DNA of 64,000 nt from Arthrobacter sp. S39 (GTDB taxonomy: Bacteria > Actinomycetota > Actinomycetes > Actinomycetales > Micrococcaceae). Of this stretch, positions 34,212 to 42,675 are shown one piece after another (the stretch's first letter is position 1; every line of letters starts with the position of its first letter). Location of the stretch: positions 327,679 through 391,678 of the forward strand of contig NZ_SIHX01000005.1 in NCBI RefSeq assembly GCF_004320525.1. The letters run 5' to 3'. Both the position numbers and the translations under genes were made by a program. The notes beneath the pieces are model-generated. The model made no database searches. It saw only the letters and a program-made list of their open reading frames with translations, and had not been told where the DNA came from.

Positions 34212-34646
34212 TCAGTCCGCCTCCGGCCTGCCGGAGAGCCGGTCAAATCTCTGCTGCGCGGCCTGGGCAGAACGGAGACCAAGGCTTTGGGAAATCTGCG
34301 GCCAGGTCAGCCCCTCCGCCCGTGCCAGGAAAAGAAGGGCAGTTTCCAGCCCGTTCATCTCTTCGCGGGCGGCGGAAATGAGTGTCAGGCCCGCCTGCAC
34401 GTCAGAGGCATCCACCGACGCTCCGCTGCCGTTGGCCCGCCACAGGAGGTGCTGGATGAGGTCTCCCGCGGAAGGTGGTTGCTGCTCATGCAGCCAGGGC
34501 CGCTGCGGCAGTTCGGACGCGCCCCTGCCCAGCAGCAGCCGTGTTGCCTCGACTTGTCGGGCGGCTGCAGCTGCGTCGCTGATAGCGGTGCCCGTCCCGG
34601 TTTCGTTCGTGCTGGCCCGATTCCAGGCCGTCCTTCGCCCGCTCAT
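34212..34646 (-). CDS. HTH protein, first gene of the phosphohistidine operon
   Basis: A 144-aa protein whose C-terminal part (about residues 85-140) is a sigma-like helix-turn-helix: EMNGLETALLFLARAEG, LTWPQISQSLGLRSAQAAQQRFDRL. The N-terminal half is Ala/Ser-rich and variable. Related DNA-binding domains in actinobacteria carry the same WQxIAxxLGLxSxQAAxQR pattern. It starts 16 bp downstream of a perfect 35-bp palindrome that is probably its operator. It is coupled by one-base spacing to the phosphohistidine gene. Which ligand or partner it senses is unknown. Confidence 0.78.
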   Translation of the reverse strand: MSGRRTAWNRASTNETGTGTAISDAAAAARQVEATRLLLGRGASELPQRPWLHEQQPPSAGDLIQHLLWRANGSGASVDASDVQAGLTLISAAREEMNGLETALLFLARAEGLTWPQISQSLGLRSAQAAQQRFDRLSGRPEAD

Positions 34647-34661
34647 ACCGCCCAGTGTGGG

Positions 34662-34696
34662 GCATCAACATTTTGTTGTCAACAAAATGTTGATGC
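34662..34696 (-). promoter_or_regulatory. 35-bp palindrome upstream of the HTH/phosphohistidine operon
   Basis: Perfect 17-base arms (34662-34678 and 34680-34696) flank one central base. The core on the coding strand is TTGTTGACAACAA. The centre contains a perfect -35-like TTGACA, so a protein bound here would cover the promoter. It is AT-rich in a GC-rich genome and starts 16 bp before the HTH gene. It is not followed by a T run in either direction and lies past the tRNA terminator, which argues for an operator. Confidence 0.75.
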
Positions 34697-34720
34697 CGCA
34701 AAATGGCAGCTTAACCAGCA

Positions 34721-34766
34721 AAAAACCCCGCACCATCGTCGAAATCAACGACAATACGGGGTTTTT
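34721..34766 (-). terminator. Terminator of tRNA-Thr(CGU)
   Basis: Arms AAAAACCCCG (34721-34730) and CGGGGTTTTT (34757-34766) with an inner TCGT/ACGA stem. It lies 4 bases past the tRNA 3' end and ends in a T run on the minus strand. Confidence 0.85.
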
Positions 34767-34770
34767 CCCG

Positions 34771-34843
34771 AGCTTCCTATCAGAATCGAACTGATGACCT
34801 TTTCATTACGAGTGAAACGCTCTACCGACTGAGCTAAGGAAGC
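34771..34843 (-). tRNA. tRNA-Thr, anticodon CGU
   Basis: A 73-base class I tRNA on the minus strand. The acceptor pairs GCTTCCT with AGGAAGC, the anticodon stem TTTCA/TGAAA holds the loop CTCGTAA (anticodon CGT), and the T arm has TTCGATT. CCA is not encoded. It reads ACG. Confidence 0.95.
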
Positions 34844-34938
34844 ACCGCATGATCTGACCGGTTGAACCGGCTGGTTCATGCAAGAGTCAACTGTAATAGA
34901 GTCCCTGCGCCCGGGTCAAAATGGGCGCCGCGGTGGGC

Positions 34939-36504
34939 TCAGCAGACGGTGTTGTCGGCGGGGGCCTTGCCGTCCACGAGGTAGCTGTCCACGGCGTCCC
35001 CGATGCAGCTGTTGGACCGGCCGTAGGCCGTGTGTCCCTCACCCTTCCAGGTCAGCAGGGAGGCGTTGCCCAGCTGCTTCCGCAGCGACGCGGCCCATTC
35101 CACCGGGGTGGCGGGGTCGCCCGTGGTTCCGATGACCACGATGGGGGACTCGCCGGAGTACTCCACGGGGGCCGGCGTCCGCACGCTCTGGTACGGCCAG
35201 TCCACGCAGTTCGTGCCTCCATAGGCGAAGAAGTATCCCAGGGTGGGGGAGTCTGCCATCAGCCGCTTCTGCTCGGCACGCATGCCGGCCGTGTCTGAAA
35301 CCATCGGGTAGTCCAGGCAGTTGATGGCGTTGAACGCGAACGTTGAGTTGGACGAGTACGTCCCGTTCGACGTGCGGTCCGCGCCGAGGTCTGCGAGCCG
35401 GAGCATCAGGCTCACGTCACCGGTCATGGCAGCATCCAGGGCCTGGGTCAGCGCCGGCCAGCTCGCGTCGTTGTACAGCGGCGTGATGAGTCCGCTGACA
35501 AACATATTGGCGTTCACGAGGCGCCCGTCCTTGGCCGTGCGCGGAGTTTGCTGGACGGCGCCGATGAGGTCGCGGATCTGCTGGACGCCGTCGTCCACGC
35601 TGCCGCTCAGGGGGCAGCCGTCTTCCTGCTGGCAGTCGGCCACGTAGGTCCTGATGGCCTTTTCGAAGGCGCGGGCCTGGCCGCTGGTGAGCTCCTCGTT
35701 GCTGATCGACGGATCGAGTGCGCCGTCCAGGACCATGCGGCCCACGTTGTCGGGGAAGAGCGATGCGTAGGTTGACCCGAGGAAAGTGCCGTAGGAGTAG
35801 CCCAGGTAGTTCAGCTTGTCGTCGTTGACCACTGCGCGCAGGATGTCCAGGTCCTTGGCCGAGCTGACAGTGTCGATGAGGCCCAGGGCCGGACCGGTCT
35901 GCTCGGCGCACTGGGCGGCGATGGCCTTGTTGTCCGCCAGGGCTGCGGCCAACCCGGCGTCGGTGTCGAGGGCATAGACCTTGGCGCGGGCAGCGTCCCG
36001 TTCAGCGTCCGTCATGCAGGTGACAGGTGAGGACCGCTTCACACCCCGGGGATCGAAGCCCACGAGGTCGTAGGTGTCCCGTACCGGCTTGGAAAAATGG
36101 GTGCCCGCGGCATCCTTGACGAAGTCGTAGCCCGACGCGCCCGGTCCGCCCGGATTGACCAGGAGGGTTCCGGTTTTTTTGCCTGTGCTCGCAGCCTTGA
36201 GGGCGGCAATCTGGATGGTCCCGCCGTCGGGTTTTGAATAGTCCAGCGGCACCGTCACCTTGGCGCACTGGAAGCCGTTCTCGCACGGCTCCCAGACGAC
36301 CTCCTGCGAGTAGAACGAATCAAGTCCTTCCGGCGCCGTGGCAACGATCGACGGATCCGCCTTGGCTGTCGCGGTGCCCTGCTCCTGCTTTCCGCTGCCA
36401 AGGAGGGTGCACGAGGCCAGCACCATGGCCAGGACCAGGGCGCCGGCGGCCCGCACTCCAGTCCCCAGGGATCGGGGGCGAACGGGCAGGGGGCGAGCAG
36501 TCAT
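34939..36504 (-). CDS. Secreted alpha/beta-hydrolase lipoprotein, tripeptidyl aminopeptidase-like (S33)
   Basis: A 521-aa lipoprotein: signal with lipobox LASC (Cys32), then an alpha/beta-hydrolase domain. The oxyanion region is LLVNPGGPGASG (about 114-125), the nucleophile elbow GYSYGT (Ser237), and the C-terminal TAP-like domain contains VVIGTTGDPATPVEWA with the acid and WKGEGHTAYG with the histidine. Family members release tripeptides or single residues from peptides outside the cell. Four or more cysteines in the exported part may form disulfides (CENGFQC, CQQEDGC). It lies 22 bp downstream of holB on the same strand and is probably cotranscribed with tmk and holB, an arrangement without obvious functional logic. 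Confidence 0.9.
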   Translation of the reverse strand: MTARPLPVRPRSLGTGVRAAGALVLAMVLASCTLLGSGKQEQGTATAKADPSIVATAPEGLDSFYSQEVVWEPCENGFQCAKVTVPLDYSKPDGGTIQIAALKAASTGKKTGTLLVNPGGPGASGYDFVKDAAGTHFSKPVRDTYDLVGFDPRGVKRSSPVTCMTDAERDAARAKVYALDTDAGLAAALADNKAIAAQCAEQTGPALGLIDTVSSAKDLDILRAVVNDDKLNYLGYSYGTFLGSTYASLFPDNVGRMVLDGALDPSISNEELTSGQARAFEKAIRTYVADCQQEDGCPLSGSVDDGVQQIRDLIGAVQQTPRTAKDGRLVNANMFVSGLITPLYNDASWPALTQALDAAMTGDVSLMLRLADLGADRTSNGTYSSNSTFAFNAINCLDYPMVSDTAGMRAEQKRLMADSPTLGYFFAYGGTNCVDWPYQSVRTPAPVEYSGESPIVVIGTTGDPATPVEWAASLRKQLGNASLLTWKGEGHTAYGRSNSCIGDAVDSYLVDGKAPADNTVC

Positions 36505-36526
36505 CGAGAGGTCTCCTTGTGAGGGG

Positions 36527-37669
36527 CTAGATCAGGCTGGCTGCCATGGACTCAATAGTCAACAGCGGGGCAACGTTGGTGGTGGTGATGCGTTGTCGGG
36601 CTTTATTGATTGCATCCATGCGGGCGAGGGTGGTCTCCGGGGTGGACCGGGAGGCGAATTCCTCCAGTTCACCCCTAAGCTCAACGTTCACCAGCTCCAC
36701 GGCATTCCCGAGCTGGATAATCAGTACGTCACGGTAGAAGGACAGCAGGTCCGTCAGTGTCCGGTCCAGGGAATCGGTGATGGAGCGTTTGGCCCGCCGC
36801 TTCTGGTCGTCTTCGAGCTGTTTGACCTGGCTTCGCATGGCCGGCGGCAGCGTGCCTGATTCGGGCGCGCCCAGCGTCGCGAGCAGCGCCACCTTCTCGG
36901 CGGCGTCGCGCTCGTCGTTGGAACTGCTGGCCTCGGCTGTGGCGATCTTCACCAGCTTTTCGGCCATCATGACGGCGGCCGTGACACCGCGCAGGCCCAG
37001 CGGGAACTTCACGGTTTCCAGCCGGCGCTCCCGGGCCTCCGGGTCCCGGGCCAGCCGGCGGGCGATCCCTACATGGCTTTGCGCCGCCCGGGCCGCCTGT
37101 TCGGCGAGAGCCGGGTCCACGCCGTCGCGCTTCACCAGCAGGGCCGCCACGTCAGCAGCAGGAGGCAGCCGGAGCGCCACGGCGCGGCAGCGCGAGCGGA
37201 TGGTCACCAGCACGTCCGCCGGCGACGGTGCGCACAGCATCCAGATGGTGCGCGGCGTGGGCTCTTCGATGGCTTTCAGCAGCACGTTCGTGGTGCGTTC
37301 AGCCATCCGGTCCGCGTCCTCCACCACGATGATCCGCCACCGCCCGGACGATGGCCTGTTTCCCGCCGTCGACACCAGTTCCCGTGCCTGGTCAATGGTG
37401 ATGGTTACTTTTTCGGTGCGGACGAAGGTCACGTCGGAGTGCGTCTCGCCCAGGATGGTCAGGCACGCGGGACACGTTCCGCAGCCGCGCCGGGTCACGT
37501 CCTCCTGGTCGCAGTTCAGCGCGGCGGCGAACGCCTTGGCGGCGTTGGAACGCCCCGAGCCGGGCGGGCCGGTGAACAGCCAGGCATGCGTCAGCCCCTC
37601 ACCGAGGGACGCCTGCCGGAGCTGTTCGACGACGGCGGTCTGGCCCTGGAGGTCGTCCCAGACCGTCAT
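36527..37669 (-). CDS. holB: DNA polymerase III subunit delta prime
   Basis: A 380-aa clamp-loader subunit. The AAA+ domain has a Walker-A-like GPPGSGRSN (about residues 34-42; Arg replaces the lysine, so ATP hydrolysis is doubtful, as in other delta-prime proteins). The zinc-finger cysteines occur in RRGCGTCPACLTIL with the earlier Cys in LNCDQED. Further marks are VVEDADRM and the SRC motif in TIRSRCRAVALRL. It works with DnaX and HolA to load the sliding clamp. Its ATG overlaps the tmk stop (ATGA), the common tmk-holB arrangement. Confidence 0.95.
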   Translation of the reverse strand: MTVWDDLQGQTAVVEQLRQASLGEGLTHAWLFTGPPGSGRSNAAKAFAAALNCDQEDVTRRGCGTCPACLTILGETHSDVTFVRTEKVTITIDQARELVSTAGNRPSSGRWRIIVVEDADRMAERTTNVLLKAIEEPTPRTIWMLCAPSPADVLVTIRSRCRAVALRLPPAADVAALLVKRDGVDPALAEQAARAAQSHVGIARRLARDPEARERRLETVKFPLGLRGVTAAVMMAEKLVKIATAEASSSNDERDAAEKVALLATLGAPESGTLPPAMRSQVKQLEDDQKRRAKRSITDSLDRTLTDLLSFYRDVLIIQLGNAVELVNVELRGELEEFASRSTPETTLARMDAINKARQRITTTNVAPLLTIESMAASLI

Positions 37670-38322
37670 GCCGCGCCTTGGCCGGAGGTCGCAAGCAGGG
37701 CGTCCACCCGTGCCAGGATCTGTGCGGCCAGCTCGGCAACGGCCAGGTGGGCGGGCAGTACAAGGTACGTGTCCGGGCGGGCCGCCGCGAGCTGAAGGAA
37801 CGCCTCCCGGATCAGGGCATGGAATTCATCGGCCTCGGATTCCAGCCGGTCCTCCGCTGCGTCCCCGGCGGTGCGGCGGCGGCGGCCATCCGCCGGGTCC
37901 ACATCCAGCAGCACTGTCAGGTCAGGCTGAAGGCCGTCGGTGGCCCATTCGTTGAGTGTGCGGACCGCCTCGGTGCCGAGGTCACGGCCGGCACCCTGGT
38001 ACGCCACCGAGGAATCGATGTAGCGGTCGGTGAGGACAATGTCGCCGCGGTCCAGCGCGGGACGGATGACCTGGCCGGCGTGGGCCGCGCGTGAAGCCGC
38101 GAAGATGAGTGCCTCGGTGTGGGCGTCGATGTGGCCGTGGCCGTGGTCCAGCACCAGCGAACGGAGCTTCTCGCCGATGGGGGTACCGCCAGGCTCCCGG
38201 GTCCGCAACACTTTCAGGCCGCGGGATTCCAGGGCTTCGGCCAGCTTGGCAGCCTGCGTGGACTTGCCCGCGCCGTCGCCGCCTTCAAACGCAATAAAAA
38301 GCCCGGGGCTTTGGATAGTCAC
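37666..38322 (-). CDS. tmk: Thymidylate kinase
   Basis: A 218-aa kinase that phosphorylates dTMP to dTDP with ATP. P-loop EGGDGAGKST (about residues 13-22), dTMP-site TREPGGTPIGE (about 41-51), DRYIDSSVAYQGAGR (about 97-111) and the lid region (GRRRRTAGDAAEDRLE) are intact. The lid arginines place it among the type with basic lid residues. It is the first gene of tmk-holB and lies divergent from the trans-sulfuration gene. The ATG at 38322 gives the usual N-terminal strand. Confidence 0.95.
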   Translation of the reverse strand: MTIQSPGLFIAFEGGDGAGKSTQAAKLAEALESRGLKVLRTREPGGTPIGEKLRSLVLDHGHGHIDAHTEALIFAASRAAHAGQVIRPALDRGDIVLTDRYIDSSVAYQGAGRDLGTEAVRTLNEWATDGLQPDLTVLLDVDPADGRRRRTAGDAAEDRLESEADEFHALIREAFLQLAAARPDTYLVLPAHLAVAELAAQILARVDALLATSGQGAA

Positions 38323-38435
38323 TTAACAAGCCTACCGATCCCCGCCGACATTCACCGACTGGACGCCGCCCCGCTGCTTCCCCAGCACACGTAACGGCTT
38401 TCTGGCGAGGCCGCGCTCCAAAGTACGCTTTCCCC

Positions 38436-39626
38436 ATGAGCCTCACCGAACAGCATGCCGCGTCCCTTTCAGCCGAGACGGTGGTTGTCGCGGCCGGCCG
38501 GCCGGCACGGGAGCGGGACGAACCGGTGAACCCGCCTATCGTGCTCTCTTCGACCTACTTCGGTACCGGACCGCTGGCCGACGGCGACCGCGGCTACGGC
38601 AGGTACGCCAACCCCACCTGGGACCCCTTTGAAGAGGCCCTCGGCCAGCTCGAAGGGTCCCACCTGCCGGGGCTGCTGTACGCGTCCGGACTCGCGGCCG
38701 TCAGTTCCGCGCTGTCCCTCGTGCCCGCCGGCGGTGTCCTGGTGATGCCGTCGCACAGCTACTCGGGATCCCTGGTGATGGCCGCTGAGCTTGCCCAGAA
38801 GGGATTCCTCGAACTCCGGACCGTGGACATCGCAGACACGGAAGCCGTACTGGAACAGATCGCCCCGAAGGGTCCCGACGCCAGGCCGGCCAGCATGCTG
38901 TGGCTGGAAAGTCCCACCAACCCCATGCTGGGCATCGCCGATATTCCCGTCCTCGCCGAGGCCGCGCACCGGGCCGGGGCGATCGTCGTCACCGACAACA
39001 CGTTCTCCACCCCCTTGGTCCAGCAGCCGCTGTCCCTGGGGTCGGATGTGGTCCTCCACTCGGTGACCAAGTACCTCGCCGGGCACTCCGACGTGGTCCT
39101 GGGCGCCTTGGTGACACCCAACCCGGACATCCGTTCGGCGCTCCTGCACCACCGCACCATCCACGGGGCAATTGCCGGGCCGTTCGAAGCCTGGCTCGCC
39201 CTGCGCGGCCTGCGGACCCTGGCCCTGCGCATCGAACGCTCGCAGGAATCGGCAGCGGTCCTGGCCAACCGGCTGGGCGCGAACCCGCGGATCGAAAGCA
39301 TCCATTTCCCCGGGCTTGCCAGTGATCCCGGGCATGAACGGGCGAAGACCCAGATGAAGGGCTTCGGGTCGATTGTCTGCATCCGGATCGCACCGGCGGG
39401 GGAACTCAGCGGCGCCGACGCCGCGGACAAGTTGGTCCGCGCGCTGCAGCTGTGGCTGCCGGCCACATCCCTGGGCGGCGTGGAGTCCCTGATCGAACGG
39501 CGCCGCCGCCACGCAGCCGAACCGGTCAGCGTTCCGGAGAACCTGGTGCGCCTCAGCGTGGGAATCGAAAATGTCGAGGACCTCTGGGCCGATTTGAAGC
39601 AGGCGCTCGACTCGCTGGAAGGCTAG
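38436..39626 (+). CDS. PLP-dependent trans-sulfuration enzyme (cystathionine gamma-synthase-like)
   Basis: A 396-aa enzyme of the Cys/Met metabolism PLP family. The Schiff-base lysine is in SVTKYLAGHSD (K212), with YGRYANPTWD, LESPTNPML and VTDNTFSTPLVQQPL around the cofactor. The C-terminal SLGGVESLIERRR fits cystathionine gamma-synthase, cystathionine lyases and methionine gamma-lyases alike. It acts in methionine or cysteine metabolism; the exact reaction cannot be fixed without a tree. The gene is followed 7 bp later by a DUF2516 gene in the same direction. Confidence 0.9.
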   Translation: MSLTEQHAASLSAETVVVAAGRPARERDEPVNPPIVLSSTYFGTGPLADGDRGYGRYANPTWDPFEEALGQLEGSHLPGLLYASGLAAVSSALSLVPAGGVLVMPSHSYSGSLVMAAELAQKGFLELRTVDIADTEAVLEQIAPKGPDARPASMLWLESPTNPMLGIADIPVLAEAAHRAGAIVVTDNTFSTPLVQQPLSLGSDVVLHSVTKYLAGHSDVVLGALVTPNPDIRSALLHHRTIHGAIAGPFEAWLALRGLRTLALRIERSQESAAVLANRLGANPRIESIHFPGLASDPGHERAKTQMKGFGSIVCIRIAPAGELSGADAADKLVRALQLWLPATSLGGVESLIERRRRHAAEPVSVPENLVRLSVGIENVEDLWADLKQALDSLEG

Positions 39627-39632
39627 GCTGGG

Positions 39633-39989
39633 ATGGTGGACGGTCAACTGATGATTTTTTATGTGGAGCGGGCAGTGTTCTTTGTCCTTGCCGTGGTGGC
39701 CCTGGGGCTTGAACTCTGGGCCCTGGTTGACTGCGCACGCCACCGGGCGAACGCTTTTGAAGCCACGGGCAAGCGGACCAAGACCTTCTGGCTGGCACTC
39801 ACCGGCGGTGCCACCCTGGTGGGCGTCATCTCGCTGTTCGGCAGCGGAGGCGGCCTGTTCGGCACCCTGGGCCTCTTTGGCCTGGCAGCCGTGGTGGCAG
39901 CTTCGGTCTACCTCGCCGATGTGCGCCCTGCCGTGAAGGACGCCGGCCGCGGAGGCAGCCGCAACACGGGCCCCTACGGCCCCTGGTGA
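39633..39989 (+). CDS. DUF2516 membrane protein
   Basis: A 118-aa membrane protein of the actinobacterial DUF2516 family. Three hydrophobic segments are visible (about 8-30, 52-68 and 74-96). The opening FYVERAVFFVLAVVALGLELWAL and the phrase DCARHRANAF are typical, and the tail is Gly/Arg-rich (RGGSRNTGPYGPW). No function is known. It follows the trans-sulfuration gene by 6 bases and ends just before three identical 55-bp repeats. ATG codons at 39633 and 39651 are both possible starts. Confidence 0.85.
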   Translation: MVDGQLMIFYVERAVFFVLAVVALGLELWALVDCARHRANAFEATGKRTKTFWLALTGGATLVGVISLFGSGGGLFGTLGLFGLAAVVAASVYLADVRPAVKDAGRGGSRNTGPYGPW

Positions 39990-39992
39990 TCC

Positions 39993-40157
39993 CCACCGGC
40001 TCCCTCAGCTCGCAAGCTCGCTAGGGAACCCTGCCGGCGTGGGCCCACCACCGGCTCCCTCAGCTCGCAAGCTCGCTAGGGAACCCTGCCGGCGTGGGCC
40101 CACCACCGGCTCCCTCAGCTCGCAAGCTCGCTAGGGAACCCTGCCGGCGTGGGCCCA
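39993..40157. repeat. Three exact tandem copies of a 55-bp repeat
   Basis: A 55-base unit (beginning CCACCGGCTCCCTCAGCTCG) occurs three times head to tail with no difference: 39993-40047, 40048-40102, 40103-40157. Each unit contains an imperfect dyad (CCGGC...GCCGG around TCCCT...AGGGA), so a transcript could fold into three hairpins. The array fills the whole gap between two convergent genes and may act as their shared terminator. Confidence 0.95.
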
Positions 40158-40159
40158 GC

Positions 40160-40996
40160 CTAAACACCCGGCGCCACGGCGTCCCAGCCCACCGTCAGTT
40201 CACCCAGGCGCCACCGTGAGGGACCGTCCTGGACCGGCCAGCCGCCGTCGAGCAGTGCCTTGCACATGGCGTGCCAGCGCTGCCGGTTTCCGAACGACGC
40301 CAGCGGCGCCGACTCCAGCCACGCCCGGTCCATCGCCGCCAACAGGCCGTGGATGCGTTCGCCCGGCACATTCCGGTGGATCAGCGCCTTGGGCAGCCGC
40401 TCCGCAACCTCCGACGGCAGCGCAAAACTTCCGAACCGCATTGACATGCTCAAGGACAGCGGCCGCTCACTGTCGAGGGCAATCCACGTCACGCGCCGGC
40501 CGATCTCGTCGCAGGTCCCGTCGATGAACAGGCCGCCGGGGGAGAGCCGGCCCTGGACCAGCCGCCAGATCCCCTCCACATCCGCTTCCTCGTATTGGCG
40601 CAGCACATTGAAGGCGCGGACCAGGACCGGACGCCCGGGCACGGGCAGTTCGAAGCCGCCCACCTGGAAGCTCAGGCCGGGCTGTTCCAGGGTCTTGGCC
40701 AGGCGGACCCGCTCGGGTTCGATCTCGATCCCGCACACGCGGACGTCCGGCCGGACAGTGCGCAGGCGTTCAAAAAGTTCAACGGCGGTGGCCGGCGTTG
40801 CGCCGTAGCCCAGGTCGACGGCCAGGGGATCCGCCGCCCTGCGCAGGCGCCAGGCCTGCGGTCCGGTCAACCAGCGGTCCACCCGCCGCATGCGGTTGGG
40901 GTTGGTGGTGCCGCGGGTAATGTTCCCCACCGGTTTGGCGGCCCTGTTCCTGCCGGACATCTGCGGGGCGGCCACCCGTTCAGCTTTTTGAACCAC
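40160..40996 (-). CDS. Class I SAM-dependent methyltransferase-like protein
   Basis: A 278-aa protein with a Rossmann methyltransferase core: motif I AVDLGYGATPATAVELFERL (residues about 58-78), acidic strand VCGIEIEPERVRLAK, and VLVRAFNVLRQYEEADV before the motif IV region. The C-terminal part is longer than usual. It has a basic N-terminal tail (QKAERVAAPQMSGRNRAAKP). The substrate is unknown. It ends 2-3 bases from the 55-bp repeats and is convergent with the DUF2516 gene. Confidence 0.8.
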   Translation of the reverse strand: MVQKAERVAAPQMSGRNRAAKPVGNITRGTTNPNRMRRVDRWLTGPQAWRLRRAADPLAVDLGYGATPATAVELFERLRTVRPDVRVCGIEIEPERVRLAKTLEQPGLSFQVGGFELPVPGRPVLVRAFNVLRQYEEADVEGIWRLVQGRLSPGGLFIDGTCDEIGRRVTWIALDSERPLSLSMSMRFGSFALPSEVAERLPKALIHRNVPGERIHGLLAAMDRAWLESAPLASFGNRQRWHAMCKALLDGGWPVQDGPSRWRLGELTVGWDAVAPGV

Positions 40997-41086
40997 CGCC
41001 CAACCCTATCCAACGTGACGCCTCAAACGTGACCCCGCGGTGTAACGCTGGGCGGGCGGCAGCGGCGCTCGGCTAGGATAAAAATC

Positions 41087-41833
41087 ATGACTTACAAGCT
41101 GATTCTGCTGCGCCACGGCCACAGCGAATGGAACGCCAAGAACCTGTTCACCGGCTGGGTGGACGTTGACCTCAACGACCAGGGCCGCGAGGAAGCAGCA
41201 CGCGGCGGCGAGCTCCTGGTTGAGAATGATCTTCTCCCGGATGTCCTCTACACCTCGCTCCTGAAGCGGGCCATCAACACGGCCAACATCTCCCTGGACA
41301 AGGCCGACCGCGGCTGGATCCCCGTCAAGCGCGACTGGCGCCTGAACGAACGCCACTACGGCGCCCTGCAGGGCAAGGACAAGGCGCAGACCCTGGCCGA
41401 ATACGGCGAGGAGCAGTTCATGGAATGGCGCCGGTCCTACGACACCCCGCCGCCGCCCCTGGCCGACGACTCCGAGTTCTCCCAGGCCCACGACCCCCGT
41501 TACGCGGACCTCGGCGACGCACTGCCCCGCACCGAGTGCCTCAAGGATGTCCTGGTCCGCCTGCTTCCCTACTGGGAATCGGACATCAAGGACGACCTCA
41601 AGGCCGGCAAGACCGTCCTGGTCACCGCGCACGGCAACTCGCTGCGCGCCCTGGTCAAGCACCTGGACGGCATCAGCGACGACGCCATCGCCAGCCTGAA
41701 CATCCCCACCGGCATCCCGCTGGTCTACGACCTGGACGAGGACTTCCAGCCGGTCAAGCCGGGCGGCACGTACCTGGATCCGGACGCTGCTGCCGAGGCC
41801 ATCCTGGCCGTAGCCAACCAGGGCAAGAAGTAG
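41087..41833 (+). CDS. gpmA: 2,3-bisphosphoglycerate-dependent phosphoglycerate mutase
   Basis: A 248-aa enzyme that interconverts 3- and 2-phosphoglycerate in glycolysis and gluconeogenesis. The phosphohistidine motif [10 protein letters not shown] (His10), [25 protein letters not shown] and the second histidine segment [11 protein letters not shown] are all intact. Length is typical of the dPGM type (about 245-250 aa). The ATG at 41087 begins the first strand. A perfect 20-bp hairpin closes the transcript. Confidence 0.97.
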   Translation: MTYKLILLRHGHSEWNAKNLFTGWVDVDLNDQGREEAARGGELLVENDLLPDVLYTSLLKRAINTANISLDKADRGWIPVKRDWRLNERHYGALQGKDKAQTLAEYGEEQFMEWRRSYDTPPPPLADDSEFSQAHDPRYADLGDALPRTECLKDVLVRLLPYWESDIKDDLKAGKTVLVTAHGNSLRALVKHLDGISDDAIASLNIPTGIPLVYDLDEDFQPVKPGGTYLDPDAAAEAILAVANQGKK

Positions 41834-41856
41834 CGCCTGCGCTAACCCGGCACATT

Positions 41857-41899
41857 ACGACGGCGGGCCGGTCACCCCAGGTGACCGGCCCGCCGTCGT
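41857..41899. terminator. Bidirectional terminator between gpmA and phoU
   Basis: Perfect arms 41857-41875 and 41881-41899 (one more C-G pair narrows the loop to 3 bases). TT follows on the plus strand. It sits between convergent gpmA and phoU. Confidence 0.8.
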
Positions 41900-41920
41900 T
41901 GTTGCTGCAGAACCTCCGGC

Positions 41921-42583
41921 TCAGCTGTGTTCGGTGCCGTTCGGCTGCCAGGCACCGGTGACGAGGTAGGTGACCTTCTGGGCCACCGACACGCCGTGGT
42001 CCGCGAAACGCTCAAAGTAGCGGCTCGCGAGGGCCACGTCCACGGTGGTGGCGGGAGATTCCTGCCAGTCCGGGCTGGCGATCGCCTTGAACACGCTCAG
42101 GTGCAGGTCGTTGATCTCGCTGTTTGCCTTCAGGATGTCGCGGGCCACTTCGAGGTTGCGGGTTTCGAGCAACACCGTCAGCTTTGCTGCGATCAGCTGG
42201 TCCAACTCGGCCAGCTGCTTGAAGGTATCGGTCATCGAGGCCGGGATCACGGTGGAGGGGAACCGCAGACGCGCCAGCTGGGCAATGTGGCGGGCCAGGT
42301 CGCCCATCCGCTCCAGGGACGCGCTCATGCGCAGCGAGCCCACCAGCATGCGGAGGTCGCTGGCCACCGGACCCTGCAGGGCCAGGATGTCGATGGCACG
42401 CTCGTCGAGGCTGTTCTGGAGGAAATCGATGCGGGCGTCGGCTGCGATCACGTCCTGGGCCAAATCCACGTCTGCCACCTGGAAGGACGTTGTGGCCTTT
42501 CCGATCGCTTCGCTGACCAGCTGTGAGATCTCCACCAGCTGCTCGCCGACCTGGGCCAGTTCTTCCTGAAAAACCTTACGCAC
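41921..42583 (-). CDS. phoU: Phosphate signalling regulator PhoU
   Basis: A 220-aa protein of two three-helix bundles. It has the family phrases FQEELAQVGEQLVEIS, LQNSLDERAIDILALQGP, SLERMGDLARHIAQLARL in the first half and ERFADHGVSVAQKVTYLVTG in the second. The E/D-x-x-x-D metal-site pattern recurs in both halves (ERMGD and ERFAD). PhoU links the Pst phosphate transporter to the histidine kinase and inhibits signalling when phosphate is plentiful. The start is a GTG at 42583 with a good AAGGA ribosome site; the upstream extension is not family-like. It is divergent from senX3-regX3, sharing the PHO-box region. Confidence 0.94.
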   Translation of the reverse strand: MRKVFQEELAQVGEQLVEISQLVSEAIGKATTSFQVADVDLAQDVIAADARIDFLQNSLDERAIDILALQGPVASDLRMLVGSLRMSASLERMGDLARHIAQLARLRFPSTVIPASMTDTFKQLAELDQLIAAKLTVLLETRNLEVARDILKANSEINDLHLSVFKAIASPDWQESPATTVDVALASRYFERFADHGVSVAQKVTYLVTGAWQPNGTEHS

Positions 42584-42675
42584 GTTGGCGTCCTTTCCTT
42601 GGAACCCCCGCCTGCGCTGTCCGCCGGCGGCAGTTCGTGTCGCCGTTCGGCAGTCCAACTCCATACTCTGCCAGC

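Noticed and set aside
39993..40157. CRISPR-like array
   Set aside because: The three repeats are adjacent with no unique spacers, and no cas gene is near.
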